Source: Pogonophryne albipinna
Lineage: Eukaryota > Chordata > Actinopteri > Perciformes > Artedidraconidae
Direction: 5' to 3'
DNA: 64,000 bases
Assembly (NCBI GenBank): GCA_028583405.1
Contig: JAPTMU010000032.1
Span: forward strand, 496,001 to 560,000
Numbering within the stretch: the stretch's first letter is position 1; each line of letters begins with the position of its first letter. The notes under the pieces are model-generated. The model was not told where the DNA came from and searched no databases. It worked only from the letters and a program-made list of their open reading frames with translations. This document shows positions 1 to 11,723 of the stretch, one piece after another. The position numbers and the translations under genes are program-made.

Positions 1-1000
1 ATGTTATTAGCAACGTCTCGAAGAACTGAGGTGAATCAGTCGGGTATTTAGTGCCTACTGTTAAAATATTGTCCGTAGGAAGTCAGTCAGTCTCTGTTTT
101 GCCTAGAAAAATAAATGTTTCTGTTTCTGCTTTGTGTGTGTGTTTTTGTTGGCACGAGTGTGCGTATTGTAACAACCAGAAATGTAAACACTGGTAGTCA
201 CTCACGGTAACGCCCACCCAGCCAGTGATTCGCTGTTGGTTGGCGCCTTCATTCAATTATCCCTATATATTTAGACGGAGCAGGAAGGGGAGCGTGTGTG
301 TGCAGCAAGAGAGATCATCGGAGCAACACGCTCATCCATTAGAAACCAACAGTAAGGTCGTTTAAAGTCCGTGTTGCTGTTTTGTCTGATCCGCCGTCCA
401 CCGTCATCATACCAAGCCCACAAGAAGTGCGCCAGACTCTGAGGAGAACATTCGTTGTGGCCAAACGGCGGTACTACACTTCCGTTAGGTTGCTGGGCCC
501 GGAAACACTTTTCCCCATTGACTTACATTGGGAAAGAGTGGTCTGTAACTCGTTGGATAATTTTTTTTAAACTAAATAAACTACCCAGTATGAACGTTTG
601 TATTGCCCTGTTATTAAAAACATTCGGTCCTCAAGTTGTAAAATGTGCTAATAACGTTATTCTGAGAGTTCTTTTCCACGGCATTATGAACGCGCATCTA
701 ACCCACGGGACCGCGCCGCCCGGCACGTTCATGTTACGTGTTCAGTACTACATGCGTTTTACCTTTACTCATGGATGCACAATAACAACGGACCATATCG
801 CCTTACTGCCATCCCACGGAGCTGTAATAATGGATATATTGCACATGTTTGCTGTAATTCATCATTTGTAAAATATTATACTACATGGGCTGTATGATTA
901 AATCTTGTACCGTAAATGTTGTATTAAATAAAGTTAATATTACCGACGTAGATTAACGTCCCTGTAGCTTCTTATTGCACTAAGAAGCTTATTGCACTGT
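1..1000. other. Unassigned stretch with promoter/LTR-like signals
   Basis: No gene is recognised. The stretch holds a CCAAT-like and TATA-like block (ctatatattta near 263-273) followed by GC-richer sequence, and polyadenylation-like AATAAA hexamers near 110 and 927. This resembles the promoter and poly(A) layout of an LTR or a TE promoter, but no TG...CA boundaries, target duplication or coding domain could be fixed. The short ORFs at 382-570 and 455-871 resemble no family I know and are probably chance. Confidence 0.25.
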
Positions 1001-1459
1001 ATATATACTAGGGGTGTAACGGTTCACAAACATTTCGGTTCGGTACGTACCTCGGTTTTTAGGTCACGGTTCGGTTCGGTACGTTTTCGGTACAGCAGAA
1101 AAAATTATCACAAAACATAACATATTTTTTTTTAATTAAACTGTGAATAATGTATTCACTCAAATAAATACAAAATATAATATAATAAACATTAAGGTGC
1201 AGCATTTCGATGAACTAAAATAATCTGTATTTGAACTTTACTGTACTAGTACTCACAAAACATAAACTATTAGTTTTGGGTTTTTAATTATTATTAAACT
1301 ATGAATATTCACTCAAATAAATACAAAATATTATAAAATAAACATTAAGGTGCAGCTTTTCGATGAACTGAAATAATCTGTATTTGAACTGTACTGTACT
1401 AGTACCTAAGCAGCCAGTTAGACATTATGACTTGCTTGTCATTGTATTTTCATGTTTTT

Positions 1460-1696
1460 TTAAAGAAAGATGAACTTGTCCACATTGCTTGCCGAAATGG
1501 CAGATCTGCTGGCACTAACAATGTCTCCTGCTGTGGAGAACACCCTCACGCTAGGGACAGAGGTAGCCGATACAGCCAGGTAGCGCTTTGCTAACATGGC
1601 AACATAAGGATATTTGGCGTTTGTAATAGCTTTGGCTTGGTCTGAACTTTTTGCGAGTGGTGGAGGCTTAAATGCTAGTGGGAGTTGGGTTTGCAC
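1460..1696 (-). pseudogene. hAT transposase C-terminal dimerisation fragment
   Basis: The 78-residue frame contains LAKRYLAVSATSVPS followed by VFSTAGDIVSASRSA. This is the hAT family dimerisation signature (typically ...ATSVPSERVFSxAG...RxxLxxxxV...). It overlaps the BED fragment by about 20 bases in a different frame, so the central catalytic RNase-H-like domain and insertion domain have been deleted and the joint is frameshifted. The usual SER before VFS reads SVR here, a further sign of decay. Confidence 0.8.
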
Positions 1697-1932
1697 TTCA
1701 GTCTTTTGGTACCGGTGATATTCACGTTCGGGTGATGCCTTTTCAAATGAGTGTGTAAGTTTGTATTGCCAGCCGCGTAACCAATTTTAGTTGAACAATG
1801 CCGACAAACAGCTTTTTCCACCTGTCTTTGTCCGTCATCCTTGTACGTAACTGCGAAACCAAAATGTTCCCAAACCGGAGACTTCAATGATGCTGGAGGA
1901 TTTTCGAGCTCAACTTTATCTGCGTTCGCCAT
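1675..1932 (-). pseudogene. hAT transposase N-terminal fragment (BED zinc finger)
   Basis: The 85-residue reading frame starts MANADKVELENP. It has the BED-finger pattern: W-x2-F near residue 20, then CRHC, then HTHLKRHH giving the His ligands. BED fingers bind DNA and are common at the N-terminus of hAT transposases and ZBED proteins. The frame runs directly into the C-terminal dimerisation segment but in another frame, and one serine present in the copy at 57053 is missing. It is a remnant of an internally deleted transposase and unlikely to make an active enzyme. Whether the isolated DNA-binding domain is translated is unknown. Confidence 0.75.
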
Positions 1933-2216
1933 TTCGACAGTTCCTCAAATTACTGACTACATTTGAACGCATCCCTCTGACCAGCTCGTCCAATGAAATG
2001 ACTTGCTCGCTCTATGACGCGTTGAACACAATGGGAGCAAATTACTCTGAATGCTGCGACGCAGCACCTGAGATTACTTCCAAGAAGTTGTTCACGTTCT
2101 CAATTTTTTACGTTTAACGTTATATTCGTTCGGTACACTTCGGTACACACGTGTACCGAACCGAAGGGCCCGTACCGAATAATTTCGGTACGGGTACGTG
2201 TACCGTTACACCCCTA

Positions 2217-2366
2217 ATATATATACATATATATGTATGTGTATATATATATATGTATATATATACGTATATGTATATATACATATATATACATACATAT
2301 ATACATACATATACATATATATATATACATACATATAGCCTACATATATATATATATATATTTGTA
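2217..2366. repeat. (TATATACA)n / (TA)n simple repeat
   Basis: A stretch of almost pure alternating A/T with interspersed C/G (atatacat, atgtatat). The ORFs read through it on both strands consist of Tyr-Ile repeats and are not genes. It begins exactly where the hAT element ends. Confidence 0.9.
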
Positions 2367-3593
2367 TATATTACCAAGTGGTTTCATGTACAACCCACAC
2401 AAGTATCATGCTAAATTAAGCTCTATTGCTTGGACATCACTAGATCCTGTTACATCAGCGTAATATAAAAGTACATAACGATGTATGTGTACATTAGCAT
2501 AATTACTAGCTAGCCGCTAGCTGCCGCTGCCGCCTCGTTAATATCAAAATCCATCATAACAAATCCAGTACCATGCTGTCATGAACGTGCGGTGCCGTTA
2601 CGTGTAGAAATTGACGTGCTTAATGTGAACGAGCATTTTGGGGTCCGTGGTTAAAGTTGCGCATGCTCTTTGAGCATGTTTTCTTTCACTGATTGTGCCG
2701 TTATGTTAAATGTTTGTTGTTTGTGTTTCATGTATTGTGTCTGGATACTTGATGTTGGACATGGAGCTGCTGTGACGCTCGTCAAATTTCAGACTTGATC
2801 TGACAAATAAAGTATTATCGTATCGTATTGTACATACGGGTACTTCTCAGGCATGACGGGTAATCTGTGACGTTTTGCTCTCTCAAAAGTTGGGCCATTT
2901 TATCTTCATGCGCCAATGAGCAGCTCTCATAGGAATGAATGAGGCCCCGCCTCCCACGCTGTATCCAAGGTTGCGGTCGGATAATCCAAAAATCAGCTCC
3001 TAACGTCTAACCCTATCTCCTATTCCTTGACCTCTGAGTGAAACGTCACGGGGTTAAGGGATAGTGGATAGGAGAATTCAAAAGGACTTAGGAGAAGAGA
3101 CTGCGGTACTTTAGAGAATCGACTGCACTTTCACTATCCGACGTGTTTGTGATGCGCCAGTGGACGTCATAAATGTGCGTCTGCTGCTGTGGGGAAACTA
3201 TGGAAACTTCCGTTTTCTATACAGTGGACTACAACATGGATGTTTAATAAGAACGAGGGACTACTGTAAACTCATCTAGAGACTCTGCACCGTGCTCTGA
3301 GGCTGTTGTTTTATGCTTTATGAACGTGGACAACAGAGAAACATATTCTTCATGACCAAAGTTGGAATTGAAATAAAAAAGGAAAGTGAAACTTATGCTC
3401 GTCACCCTCTCCCTCCGGTCCACATTAATACAAATGATCCCAATTGTATGAACTATGAAAACATCTTAAAATAAATACAAATGTATTTATTATAAACGTT
3501 AGTCCTTAACATCTATCACTGTGTATATCACCATTCAAACATCTTTTAAAAGTTGAACAAACCCCACACAGCTCAGTAAAGACCAGTGTTGGG
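2367..3593. repeat. Intronic repeat debris with a LINE-like 3' tail
   Basis: A tail-like segment at about 2765-2830 (aatttcagacttgatctgac, then an AATAAAG-type signal and a short TATCG-type repeat) recurs at 29119-29165, so it is the 3' end of an interspersed retroelement. The remainder, 2940-3590, is not recognised; it carries an ATG-poor region with no coding potential and forms the left flank of the 10-kb hAT nest. Confidence 0.4.
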
Positions 3594-4241
3594 TGTAACG
3601 CTTTACAAAACGGATTTACAGTAATATATAACTTTTTGCTGTAACGAAGTAATGTAACGCATTACTAATGAAATGTGGGTCACATATTACCCGTTACAAT
3701 GCTCAGTAACGCAGTTACAACACATTTTAACCCGAAATGAAATGGTGTTTTGTTTTTTAAGAATGTACTAATAGCGAGACATTCCGACACCGGAGACAAA
3801 TTGTGCGGGTAGATTAGTAAACCTGGTGTGTTTACCCTTCAGGCTTCGCGTCGGGATCTTCGGGCAGTTGAATGTTATGCACCCTCTATTCAAAAAAGAG
3901 AACGGAGCGAGAAATACAAACAACAAATTGTGTCAGGTGCGCGTGACCTGCTGCGCTGCGCGTGCATCATTTCCAAAGTGCTTCCACAGCAGTGACACAC
4001 ATCTGTGCATAATCATTTATACGGAAATGGTTAAAGCAACCATCACTAAACACCAGCAACACTGCATCTACTGCAGACAGTAGCAACGGGTCGGATGGGG
4101 ACATCACGTTACCCTCCGTTGTGGACACTAGCTCCACGCGGGCCCTCTACGGCCCGCAGGTGCCAGGATACCACGGCAAAACAGAGCCTGCCCAGGTATA
4201 TCTAAACAAGTACCCGCCTGTACAGTGGGGTTAGGCGGTCA

Positions 4242-4350
4242 TTTTGCAGTTCGTGGTATACAAATAGACAAGGGCTAGAATATTCATGTGAAAATAGTGC
4301 CATATTCTGCCATACCTGTAGAAATGTTGGGTCAAACATAATGCATACAA
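4242..4350 (+). pseudogene. hAT transposase TTF-type zinc finger fragment
   Basis: Translation from 4242 gives FCSSWYTNRQGLEYS, then the zinc-ligand run FCHTC and R. This is the pattern of the TTF-type finger found in hAT and ZMYM-like transposases (S-x-WY...LEYS...D-A-x-FC-x2-CR). Upstream, a different frame reads VYLNKYPPVQW and downstream another reads DAFTTNGYKK, both typical neighbours of this domain, so frameshifts separate them. It lies inside the 3594-13575 hAT and is probably its own relic N-terminus, cut off by the L2 insertion at about 4440. Confidence 0.55.
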
Positions 4351-4439
4351 TAGCACAGATGCCTTCACCACGAATGGCTACAAAAAGATCTCATATCCCA
4401 AGCTTATCAACAAGCTAATGTTGCAGTGGCAGAACTTCA

Positions 4440-5557
4440 GTGTTAGTATTATTAGATCTCAGTGCTGCGTTTGACACTGTTGACCACAACATATTACTCG
4501 ACCGACTAGAAAACTGGGTGGGACTTTCGGAAACAGTTCTAAATTGGTTTGAATCCTACTTAAAGGACAGAAAAAACTTTGTTTCTATAGGTAAATACAA
4601 ATCTGAGTTGACAAATATGACATGTGGGGTACCTCAAGGCTCCATCTTGGGGCCTCTTCTCTTTAACATCTACATGCTACCACTGGCTCAGATAATGAAA
4701 AACAACAAAATAAGTTACCATAGCTATGCGGATGACACACAAATGTACGTAACCATTTCACCAGGAGACTATGCTCCAATTCAAACACTGAGTAAGTGCA
4801 TTGAACAAATCAATGACTGGATGTGTCAGAACTTTCTCCAATTAAACAAAGATAAAACTGAGGTAATGATTTTTGGAGCCAAGGCAGAACGTATAAAAGG
4901 TAGAGCTGAGCTTCAGTCTGCAATGTTCAAAACAACAGATAAAGCCAGAAATCTAGGTGTAGTCATGGACTCTGACCTGAGTTTCAACAGTCACATTAAA
5001 ACAGTTACTAAATCAGCCGACTATCACCTAAAGAATATATCTAGGATTAAAAGACTAATGTCACAGCAGGATTTGGAAAAACTTGTCCATGCTTTTATCT
5101 TCAGTAGACTCGACTACTGTAATGGTGTCTTTGCAGGTCTCACTAAAAAATCTATTAGAAAGCTGCAGCTAATTCAGAACGCCGCTGCTCGAGTCCTCAC
5201 TAACACTAAGAAAGTGGATCACATCACTCCTGTTCTGAAGTCTTTACACTGGCTTCCTGTGTGTGTCAAAGAATAGATTTCAAAATACTGCTGCTGGTTT
5301 ATAAAGCACTGAATGGTTTAGGCCCAAAATACATTTCTGATCTTCTGCTAAATTATGAACCATCCAGATCTCTCAGGTCTTCAGGGACTGGTCAGTTTTC
5401 TGTCCCCAGAGTCAGAACTAAACATGGTAAAGCAGCGTTCAGTTATTATGCTCCAAATATCTGGAACAAACTCCCAGTAAGCTGCAGGTCTGTTGCAACT
5501 CTTACTACTTTTAAATCCAGACTAAAGACTTTTCTTTTTGCCGCTGCTTTTAATTGA
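4440..5557 (+). pseudogene. L2 reverse transcriptase C-terminal part, frameshifted
   Basis: The first frame (4440-5276) holds RT motifs in order: LLDLSAAFDTVDHNILL (first catalytic Asp), CGVPQGSILGPLLF, and YADDTQMYV (the YADD catalytic pair). The thumb-like region follows, ending at LKSLHWLPVC. At about 5262 a two-base difference relative to the copy at 36840 moves the frame, and the rest (RIDFKILLLVYKALNGLGP to TFKSRLKTFLF) continues in the frame of 5261-5557. The endonuclease and RT N-terminus are absent. It would have copied the LINE RNA at a nicked target; this copy is dead. Confidence 0.85.
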
Positions 5558-5716
5558 ACTGCACTGTAACTTTTATCTTTTAATGTTCCTTTTATTATCT
5601 TTTCTTTTTAATGACTGATTTTAAATGCCATTTTCTTAATGTCTTTCGTGTTCTGTAAAGCACTTTGAATTGCCTTGTGTTGAAAGGTGCTATATAAATA
5701 AACTTGCCTTGCCTTG
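4440..5716 (+). mobile_element. 5'-truncated L2-clade LINE, copy 1
   Basis: Coding for the C-terminal half of the reverse transcriptase is followed by a 3' UTR ending in GCTATATAAATAAACTTGCC and CTTGCC repeats, the usual L2 tail. The 5' end is cut inside the RT domain. A second, shorter copy at 36840-37590 is very similar over the shared part, including the tail, so the family was recently active. It is inserted in the hAT nest directly after the TTF finger fragment. Confidence 0.8.
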
Positions 5717-5735
5717 CAGCTGAAATGTTCTCCAG

Positions 5736-7066
5736 GGGCCTAATTTATAACGCCGTGCGTAGGATTCACGTGGGAAGGTTGCTTACATAGTAGAATTAAA
5801 AAAATAGGTACAGAAATGTTCCGTCATTTTCCGATTCACCAAACATTGCGTACCGGCGAGGAAAGTGCGTACAGCACTTCCTACGCCGGTTTCCCTTTTA
5901 TAAATCACAATCGACTCGAAATGCGGTGCAGATTTTGCGGGCTTCACGTAACGCCCATATTTGCCTATAAATAGTCAAAGAAACGCCCATTCATTCATTC
6001 ATTTTGACTGACTGCATGAAGAAGATCGCAGGAAATGACGACAGAACAGCTAAAAAAGACATCTCACACCGTGTCAGATTTTGGTTATTTTGGGGAGGTC
6101 GAGATAAATCATATTGTTTGGTGGATGCAGTTTGAACCAGAGTAGCAGCATGGAGGTCGGATCGTCACCAAAATAAATAAATAAGTGGTCCGAAAAAGGT
6201 TAATGACAAAAAGAATACACATAGCCTTCCTCAGGCAGTGTGTTTGTACTGGGGACAGGAGACCCCCCTTGATGAGAAACTGTAAGAAGTGATCGGGGAA
6301 TCCCTCTGGAGTGGAGTCATGACGACTGGATCTGAATTATGTTTTCGTATTTGGTGGTTTGCATCCCAGCTGTCAATCAGCTGTGCGCAGTGTCTCCACT
6401 GCAGCCTGTGCATCTCAACCCCCCCGCAGCAACTCTATATCCACCAGTTAGAGGAAATACAACTAATGTGTTGTGTTATATTAGCTGTACAATTTACCAC
6501 ATATGGTGTTCTTAGTTTCCATACCTCCTGTGTTTTATGAGCGACTTATCAAGTCTTAGCAAACGGCATAAAACATGATTAAACATGGCAGTATATAAAA
6601 CCATGCTCGTACAACCTAGAAATGCAAAAACGCATCATTTATGAGAAAACATTTCATAACATTAACAGAACATATTCGAGGTGGTTTTAAATGACATATC
6701 CGTATTTATTTATTTCTCCAAGTTATGTTTTTGTGTGCACTGAGGAGTCTCAAACAGGCGTTTGTTTCATCATTTTAAGATCAGCTTTAATCAATGTATG
6801 AAAATGAATTCTTCATATGATAAATGAGAGGTAACATTTTGTTTATGGTATTATTTCCACATATTTCTCTCCATTCTTCCTTCTGCCAACGGTGTCACAG
6901 TTTCTCGTCTCTCCCGTTTTTGTGCTTAGTGCGTACGCATGGGTTAGAGTTTGCGTGGAGGACCGCATGTTTTCCCGTCAAGTTAGTATTTTATAAATCG
7001 CAAACATTGCGTAGAAACTGGCGTACGCTATTTTTTTTAGCGTATATCCCTTTATAAATGAGGCCC
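5736..7066. mobile_element. TIR element with GGGCCT ends, probably non-autonomous
   Basis: The left end GGGCCTAATTTATAA (5736) and right end TTTATAAATGAGGCCC (7066) are inverted repeats. The flanks are cag at 5733-5735 and 7067-7069, a possible 3-bp duplication as in PIF/Harbinger elements. Inner subterminal sequences also mirror each other (GTGCGTA/TACGCAC-type blocks). No transposase could be read in the interior; the ORFs at 6231-7057 look random. Superfamily assignment is tentative. Confidence 0.6.
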
Positions 7067-7395
7067 CAGGTCACATTTCATTTCATTTCAGTCTTTATCT
7101 CGAACAAATTAAAAAATAACAAATAACAAATGTGAAAAAACAGAATACCGTATTGTTATAATACAGTATTTATCCACATTCATGATAATATTTGTATATT
7201 CAACAAAAAACAAAAAAAAGTTTCATATTAATAATAATAATAAATCATATGTGTCCGAAAGGGAGCAGGAGGAAGCAAATGCTTATTAATTCCCACCCCT
7301 TACTTGATCAGTGATTGTCCTTTAAATCATTATGCAAGTTATTCCTACATACATTTATATTTATACATACATATACAATCATTTCTCATCTTCAA

Positions 7396-8375
7396 TCACC
7401 TTTCTTCATTCTCATAGTTTTCCAAAAAAGTGTTTCTGTACATCCTTTTAAACTGAATTATGCTTGTGCTTTGTTTTAACTCCTGCTCCAAACCATTCCA
7501 TAAAATCACCCCACAGATTGTTATACTCATACTTCTCAGAGTTGTTCTGACCTTGAGTTGTTTAAAATGTAGATTTCCTCTCAAATTATACCCACCCTCT
7601 CTGTCTATGAACAGTGTTTTTAATTTCCTAGGAAGTAGATTATGTTTGGCTCTGTACATGATTTGTGCCGTTTTAAATTTAACCAGATCAATGAACTTCA
7701 ATATGTGTGACTTCAAAAATAATACATTAGTGTGTTCAAGATATCCAACATTATTGATTAACGCTTATAGCCCTTTTTTGTAATGTGCATAACGGCTGTA
7801 GGTTGGTTTTGTACGTGTTTCCCCAAATCTCCACACAGTAAATCAGATATGGCAATATTAGTGTGTTATATAGAGTATGCAATGAGTTTGTAGTCAGAAT
7901 GTATCTGGCTTTTCCCATATTGCGATAGTTTTAGCCAGTTTTGCTTTTACATGATTGATATGAGGTTTCCAGCTGATGTTGTGCTCTAAAACCACACCAA
8001 GGAACTTAATTTCATATACTCTTTCTATGTGTATGTTATCTAGTATTAATTGTATCTGTGGATTTGTTTTATGTTTTCCAAATAACATAATCTTTGTTTT
8101 GCTTATATTTAATGATAATTTGTTTGTGTCAAACCAATGTTTTACTTTAATCATTTCTGCTGTTATCACTTCCATTAGCTCTTTCAAATTGTCACCGGAA
8201 CAAAAAATATTAGTGTCATCTGCAAATAAAATAAATTTCAATATATTTGATACTCTGCAAATGTCGTTGATGTATATTATGAACAGCTTTGGACCCAACA
8301 CGGACCCCTGAGGTACTCCACAAGTTATGTTCATGTATTCTGATTTATGTTCACCTATTTCAACAAATTGTTGTC
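7396..8375 (-). pseudogene. LINE reverse transcriptase, C-terminal half
   Basis: After the Rex3 insertion point the frame resumes with QQFVEIGEHKSE, CGVPQGSVLGPKLF and LFADDTNIFCSG (FADD catalytic pair), then LSLNISKTKIMLFG. It stops at about 7894 and continues in another frame at 7396-7716, the C-terminal region with REGGYNLRGNLHFKQL and CGVILWNGL. Both parts are typical of jockey/CR1-type fish LINEs. The frame change and the insertion make it inactive. Confidence 0.8.
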
Positions 8376-11300
8376 CATCCATCCATCTTCTTCCGCTTAT
8401 CCGTGGTCGGGTCGCGGGGGTAGCAGTTCCAGCAGAGAGCCCCAAACTTCCTTTTCCCTAGCGACATCAACCAGCTCTGACTGGGGGATCCCAAGGCGCT
8501 CCCAGGCCAGCGAAGAGATATAATCCCTCCACCTGGTCCTAGGTCTACCCCTTGGTCTCTTCCCAGCTGGACGTGCCTGGAACACCTCCCTAGGGAGGCG
8601 CCCAGGTGGCATCCTAACTAGGTGCCCGAACCACCTCAACTGGCTCCTTTCGACGCGAAGGAGGAGCGGCTCAACTCCGAGTCCCTCCCTGATGACCGAA
8701 CTTCTCACCTTATCCCTAAGGGAGACACCAGCCACCCTGCGGAGAAAACCCATCTCGGCCGCTTGTATCCGCGATCTCGTTCTTTCGGTCATGACCCATC
8801 CTTCATGACCATAGGTGAGGGTAGGAACGAAAATGGCCCGGTAGACAGAGAGCTTTGCCTTCTGGCTCAGCTCCCTTTTCGTCACAACGATGCGGTAAAG
8901 CGACTGCAGTACCGCTCCCGCTGCTCCGATTCTCCGGCCCATCTCACGCTCCATTGTTCCCTCACTCGAGAACAAGACCCCGAGATACTTGAACTCCTTC
9001 ACTTGGGGTAAGGACTCATTCCCTACTTGAGTGGACAGTCCATCGGTTTCCTGCTGAGAACCATGGCCTCAGATTTGGAGGTGCTGATCCTCATCCCAGC
9101 CGCTTCACACTCGGTTGCGAACCGATCCAGTGAGTGCTGAAGGTCGCAGACCGATGAAGCCATCAGAACCACATCATCTGCAAAAAGCAGTGGTGCAATC
9201 CTTAGTCCACCGAACTGCAGACCCCCTCCCCCATGACTACGCCTCGAAATCCGATCCATGTATATTACAAACAGGATTGGTGACAAAGCGCAGCCCTGGC
9301 GGAGGCCAACCCTCACCGGAAATGGGTCCGACTTACTGCCGAGGACCCGGACACAGCTCTCGCTTTGGGAGTACAGAGATTGGATGGCCCTGAGTAGAGA
9401 CCCCCTCACCCCATACTCCCGCAGCACCTCCACAGTAACTCCCTGGGAACCCGGTCATACGCCTTCTCCAAGTCCACAAAACACATGTCGACCGGATAAG
9501 CGTACTCCCAGGCCCCCTCCAGGATCCTTGCGAGAGTAAAAAGCTGATCCGTCGTTCCACGACCAGGACGGAATCCGCATTGTTCCTCCTCAATCTGAGG
9601 TTCGACAATCGGCCTGACCCTCCTTTCGAGTACCTTAGAGTAAACTTTCCCGGGGAGGCTGAGTAGTGTGATGCCTCTGTAATTGGCACACACCCTCTGA
9701 TCCCCCTTTTTAAAAATGGGAACCACCACCCCGGTGGTACTGTTTCCGACTTCCACGCAACGTTGATGAGACGTGTCAACCATGACAGTCCCTCAACACC
9801 CAGAGCCTTCAGCATTTCTGGGCGGATCTCATCCACCCCCGGGGCTTTGCCACTGTGGAGTTGTTTAATAACCTCAGTGACCTCCCCCCGGGAGATTGGT
9901 GCCGATCCCCCGTCATACTCCAGCTCTGCCTCTAACATAGAGGGCGGAGTTGTCGGGTTCAGGAGTTCCTCAAAGTGTTCCTTCCAACGCCCCAACACTC
10001 CATCAGTTGAGGTCAACAACGTCCCATCCTTACTGTACACAGCTTGGATGGTTCCCTGCTTCCCCCTCCTGAGGTGTCGGAGAGTTTTCCAGAACAACTT
10101 TGGTGCCGCCCGAAAATCCTTCTCCATGTCCTCTCCGAACTTCTCCCACACCCGCTGCTTTGCCTCGGCCACGGATGAGGCTGCTGCCCTTCGGGCCTGT
10201 CGGTACCTTGCAACTGCCTCGGGAGTCCCCCGGGATAACAAATCCCTGAAGGCCTCCTTCTTCAGTCGGACGGCTTCCCTGACCACCGGTGTCCACCAGG
10301 AGGTTCGAGGGTTACCGCCCCTTGAGGCACCTAGGACCTTGAGACCACAGCTCCCCACCGCGGCTTCGGCAATAGAGGCTTTGAACACCGACCACTCTGG
10401 TTCAATGTCCCCAACCTCCACAGGAATGCCTGAAAAGCTCCGCCGGAGGTGTGAGTTGAAGGCCTCCTGAACTTGGGCCTCCTCCAGACATTCCCAGTTC
10501 ACCCGAACTACACGTTTGGGCTTACCAGGTCTATCCAGAGGCTTCCCCCGCCACTCGACCCAACTCACCACCAGATGGTGATCAGTTGACAACTCCGCCC
10601 CTCTCTTTACCCGAGTGTCCAAAACATACGGCCTCAGGTCCGATGATACGATAACGAAATCGATCATGGACTTTCTGCCTAGGGTGCTCTGGTACCACGT
10701 ACACTTATGAGCATCCTTATGTTCGAACATGGTGTTTGTTATGGCCAATCCATGACTAGCACAGAAGTCCAGTAACAAACCACCACTCCGGTTCAGATCA
10801 GGGGGGCCGTTCCTCCCAATCACGCCCCTCCAAGTGTCTCCATCATTGCCCACATGTGCGTTGAAGTCTCCCAGCAAGATTAAAGAGTCCCCTTCAGGAG
10901 CCCCATACAGGACTCTTTCCAGGGTCTCCAAGAAGGCCGTATACTCTGAACTGCTGTTGGGTGCATAAGCACACACAACAGTCAGAGTTTTCCCCCCCAT
11001 AACCCGCAGGCGTAGGGAGGCGACCCTCTCGTCCACTGGGGTAAACTCCAACAACGAAGCACCCAACCGGGGACTTGTGAGTATCCCCACACCCGCCCGG
11101 CGCCTCACACCTTGAGCAACTCCGGAGAAGAATAGAGTCCAACCCCTATCCAGAAGTAAGGTTCCAGAGCCGACGCTGTGCGTAGAGGTGAGCCCAACCA
11201 GATCCAACTGGTAACGCTCCACCTCCCGCACAAGCTCCGGCTCCTTCCCCCCCAGAGAGGTGACGTTCCACGTCCCCAAAGCCAGCTTCTGTCGCCCGGG

Positions 11301-11723
11301 TCTGGTCCGTCGAGACCCTCCGCTTTCACTGCCACCCTTTTGGCAGCGCACCCGACCCCATCGGTTTCCCGTAGGTGGTGGGCCCGCGGGACGGAGAAGC
11401 GGAGGTGTTGCCCACGTTGCCTTTTCGGGCTGGGCCCGGCCGGGCTCCGTGGCAAGCCCGGCCACCAGACGCTCGCCGACGAGTCCTCCTTCTGGGCCTG
11501 GCTCCAGAAAGGGACCCCGGGCTTCCTCCGGGCCGGGTATCCTCACTTCTTGTTGTTGTTTTTTTCATGAGGTCTTTTGAACCAATCTTAGTCTGGCCCC
11601 TTGCCTGAGACCAATTTGCCATGGGAGACCCTACCAGGAACACAAGGTTCCAGACAACACAGCCCCCAGGTTCATCAGGGCACACAAACCTCTCTACCAC
11701 GGTAAGGTGCTGGTTCTTCAGAG
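8376..11723 (-). mobile_element. Rex3-type (RTE clade) LINE, near full length
   Basis: The element is flanked by identical aattgttgtc at 8366-8375 and 11724-11733. Its 3' end, read on the minus strand, finishes with GATG/ATGG repeats, the hallmark tail of the fish Rex3 family (RTE clade). At about 3.35 kb, with a GC-rich 5' leader, an endonuclease and an RT, it is close to full length. It sits inside another LINE, in the same orientation, inside a hAT element. Its GC content is visibly higher than its AT-rich host LINE. Confidence 0.85.
8397..11546 (-). pseudogene. Rex3 endonuclease-reverse transcriptase, several frameshifts
   Basis: The apurinic-type endonuclease is readable from about 11270: [40 protein letters not shown] and [10 protein letters not shown] carry the expected Asn, Asp and His residues. 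The RT follows with [15 protein letters not shown], then after a frame change near 9750 [24 protein letters not shown] and [13 protein letters not shown], and after another near 9430 LRQGCALSPILF and LLFADDVVL. A third change near 9015 leads to the C-terminal part (EFKYLGVLFSSEG, RWFGHLVRMPPGRLP, RPRGRPRTRWRDY). Without these three changes the protein would be about 1,000 residues. The tail of the 9333-11546 frame below about 9750 is out-of-frame. Confidence 0.85.

Larger units (their letters stand above)
1009..2216 (-). mobile_element. Internally deleted hAT transposon (BED-finger type), copy 1
   Basis: The ends are inverted repeats TAGGGGTGTAACGGT at 1009-1023 and ACCGTTACACCCCTA at 2202-2216. 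The flanks 1001-1008 (atatatac) and 2217-2224 (atatatat) match 7 of 8, as expected for the 8-bp hAT duplication. The subterminal regions are rich in the motif CGGTTCGGTAC/GTACCGAA, which may be transposase-binding sites. The interior encodes only a BED-finger N-terminus and a hAT dimerisation C-terminus, with the catalytic core missing. A second copy with the same architecture is at 56384-57619, so this is a family of deletion derivatives that presumably moves using an intact relative. Confidence 0.85.

Noticed and set aside
9763..10470. 235-residue plus-strand ORF opposite Rex3
   Set aside because: Shadow of the GC-rich Rex3 coding strand; no domain.
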